Positions 5,196 to 5,204 of a stretch of 5,204 bases of DNA are shown piece after piece. The position numbers and the translations under genes were made by a program. The notes beneath the pieces were generated by a model, which saw only the letters and a program-made list of their open reading frames with translations, did no database searches and had not been told where the DNA came from. This DNA is from Cytophagaceae bacterium (GTDB taxonomy: Bacteria; Bacteroidota; Bacteroidia; Cytophagales; Spirosomataceae). Numbering within the stretch: the first letter of the stretch is position 1; each line of letters begins with the position of its first letter. Where the stretch lies: positions 1 through 5,204 of the forward strand of contig CANHCG010000156.1 of assembly GCA_947459055.1 (NCBI GenBank). Reading direction: 5' to 3'.

Positions 5196-5204
5196 AATCT
5201 TGCA

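Overview
The window looks like chromosome of a Bacteroidota bacterium, most likely from the order Cytophagales, although the genus cannot be told from the sequence. The evidence is: moderate to low GC; almost no Shine-Dalgarno sequences before the start codons; a promoter of the Bacteroidota type (TTG, 18-base spacer, TAnnTTTG); a periplasmic thioredoxin with a DUF4369-like N-terminal domain; and a GatB with the HPGTLP variant seen in this phylum.

Layout from left to right. The plus strand opens with the last 104 codons of mutL. Its 3' end overlaps the 3' end of proC on the minus strand by 12 bases. All other genes are on the minus strand, so they are transcribed from right to left. gatB, a TlpA-like thiol-disulfide protein and proC form one tightly packed run with 6-base gaps. 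It starts with a GTG codon just downstream of a 25-base near-palindrome. Upstream lies a separate two-gene unit: a predicted surface or periplasmic lipoprotein followed after 8 bases by a four-helix MerC-family membrane protein. Further right is a 365-base gene-free stretch, then a strong terminator and the 5S rRNA gene that ends a ribosomal RNA operon entering from beyond the right edge.

The most interesting part is the gene-free stretch. It carries two identical 16-base copies of a palindromic site (TGCAA-N5-TTGCA) 37 bases apart. One covers the -33 element and the other overlaps the -7 element of a good Bacteroidota promoter that drives the lipoprotein-MerC unit. This is the architecture of a tightly repressed metal-responsive operon. 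From family knowledge, a Fur/Zur-type repressor sensing zinc is the leading guess, but neither the regulator nor a TonB receptor is in the window. Between these operators and the rRNA terminator is a hairpin-rich repeat of about 130 bases flanked by 12-base direct repeats. It resembles an intergenic REP-like element.

Functionally, mutL, proC and gatB are housekeeping genes (mismatch repair, proline synthesis, tRNA amidation), and the TlpA-like protein is a cell-envelope redox protein. The lipoprotein-MerC pair is the accessory and least understood part.
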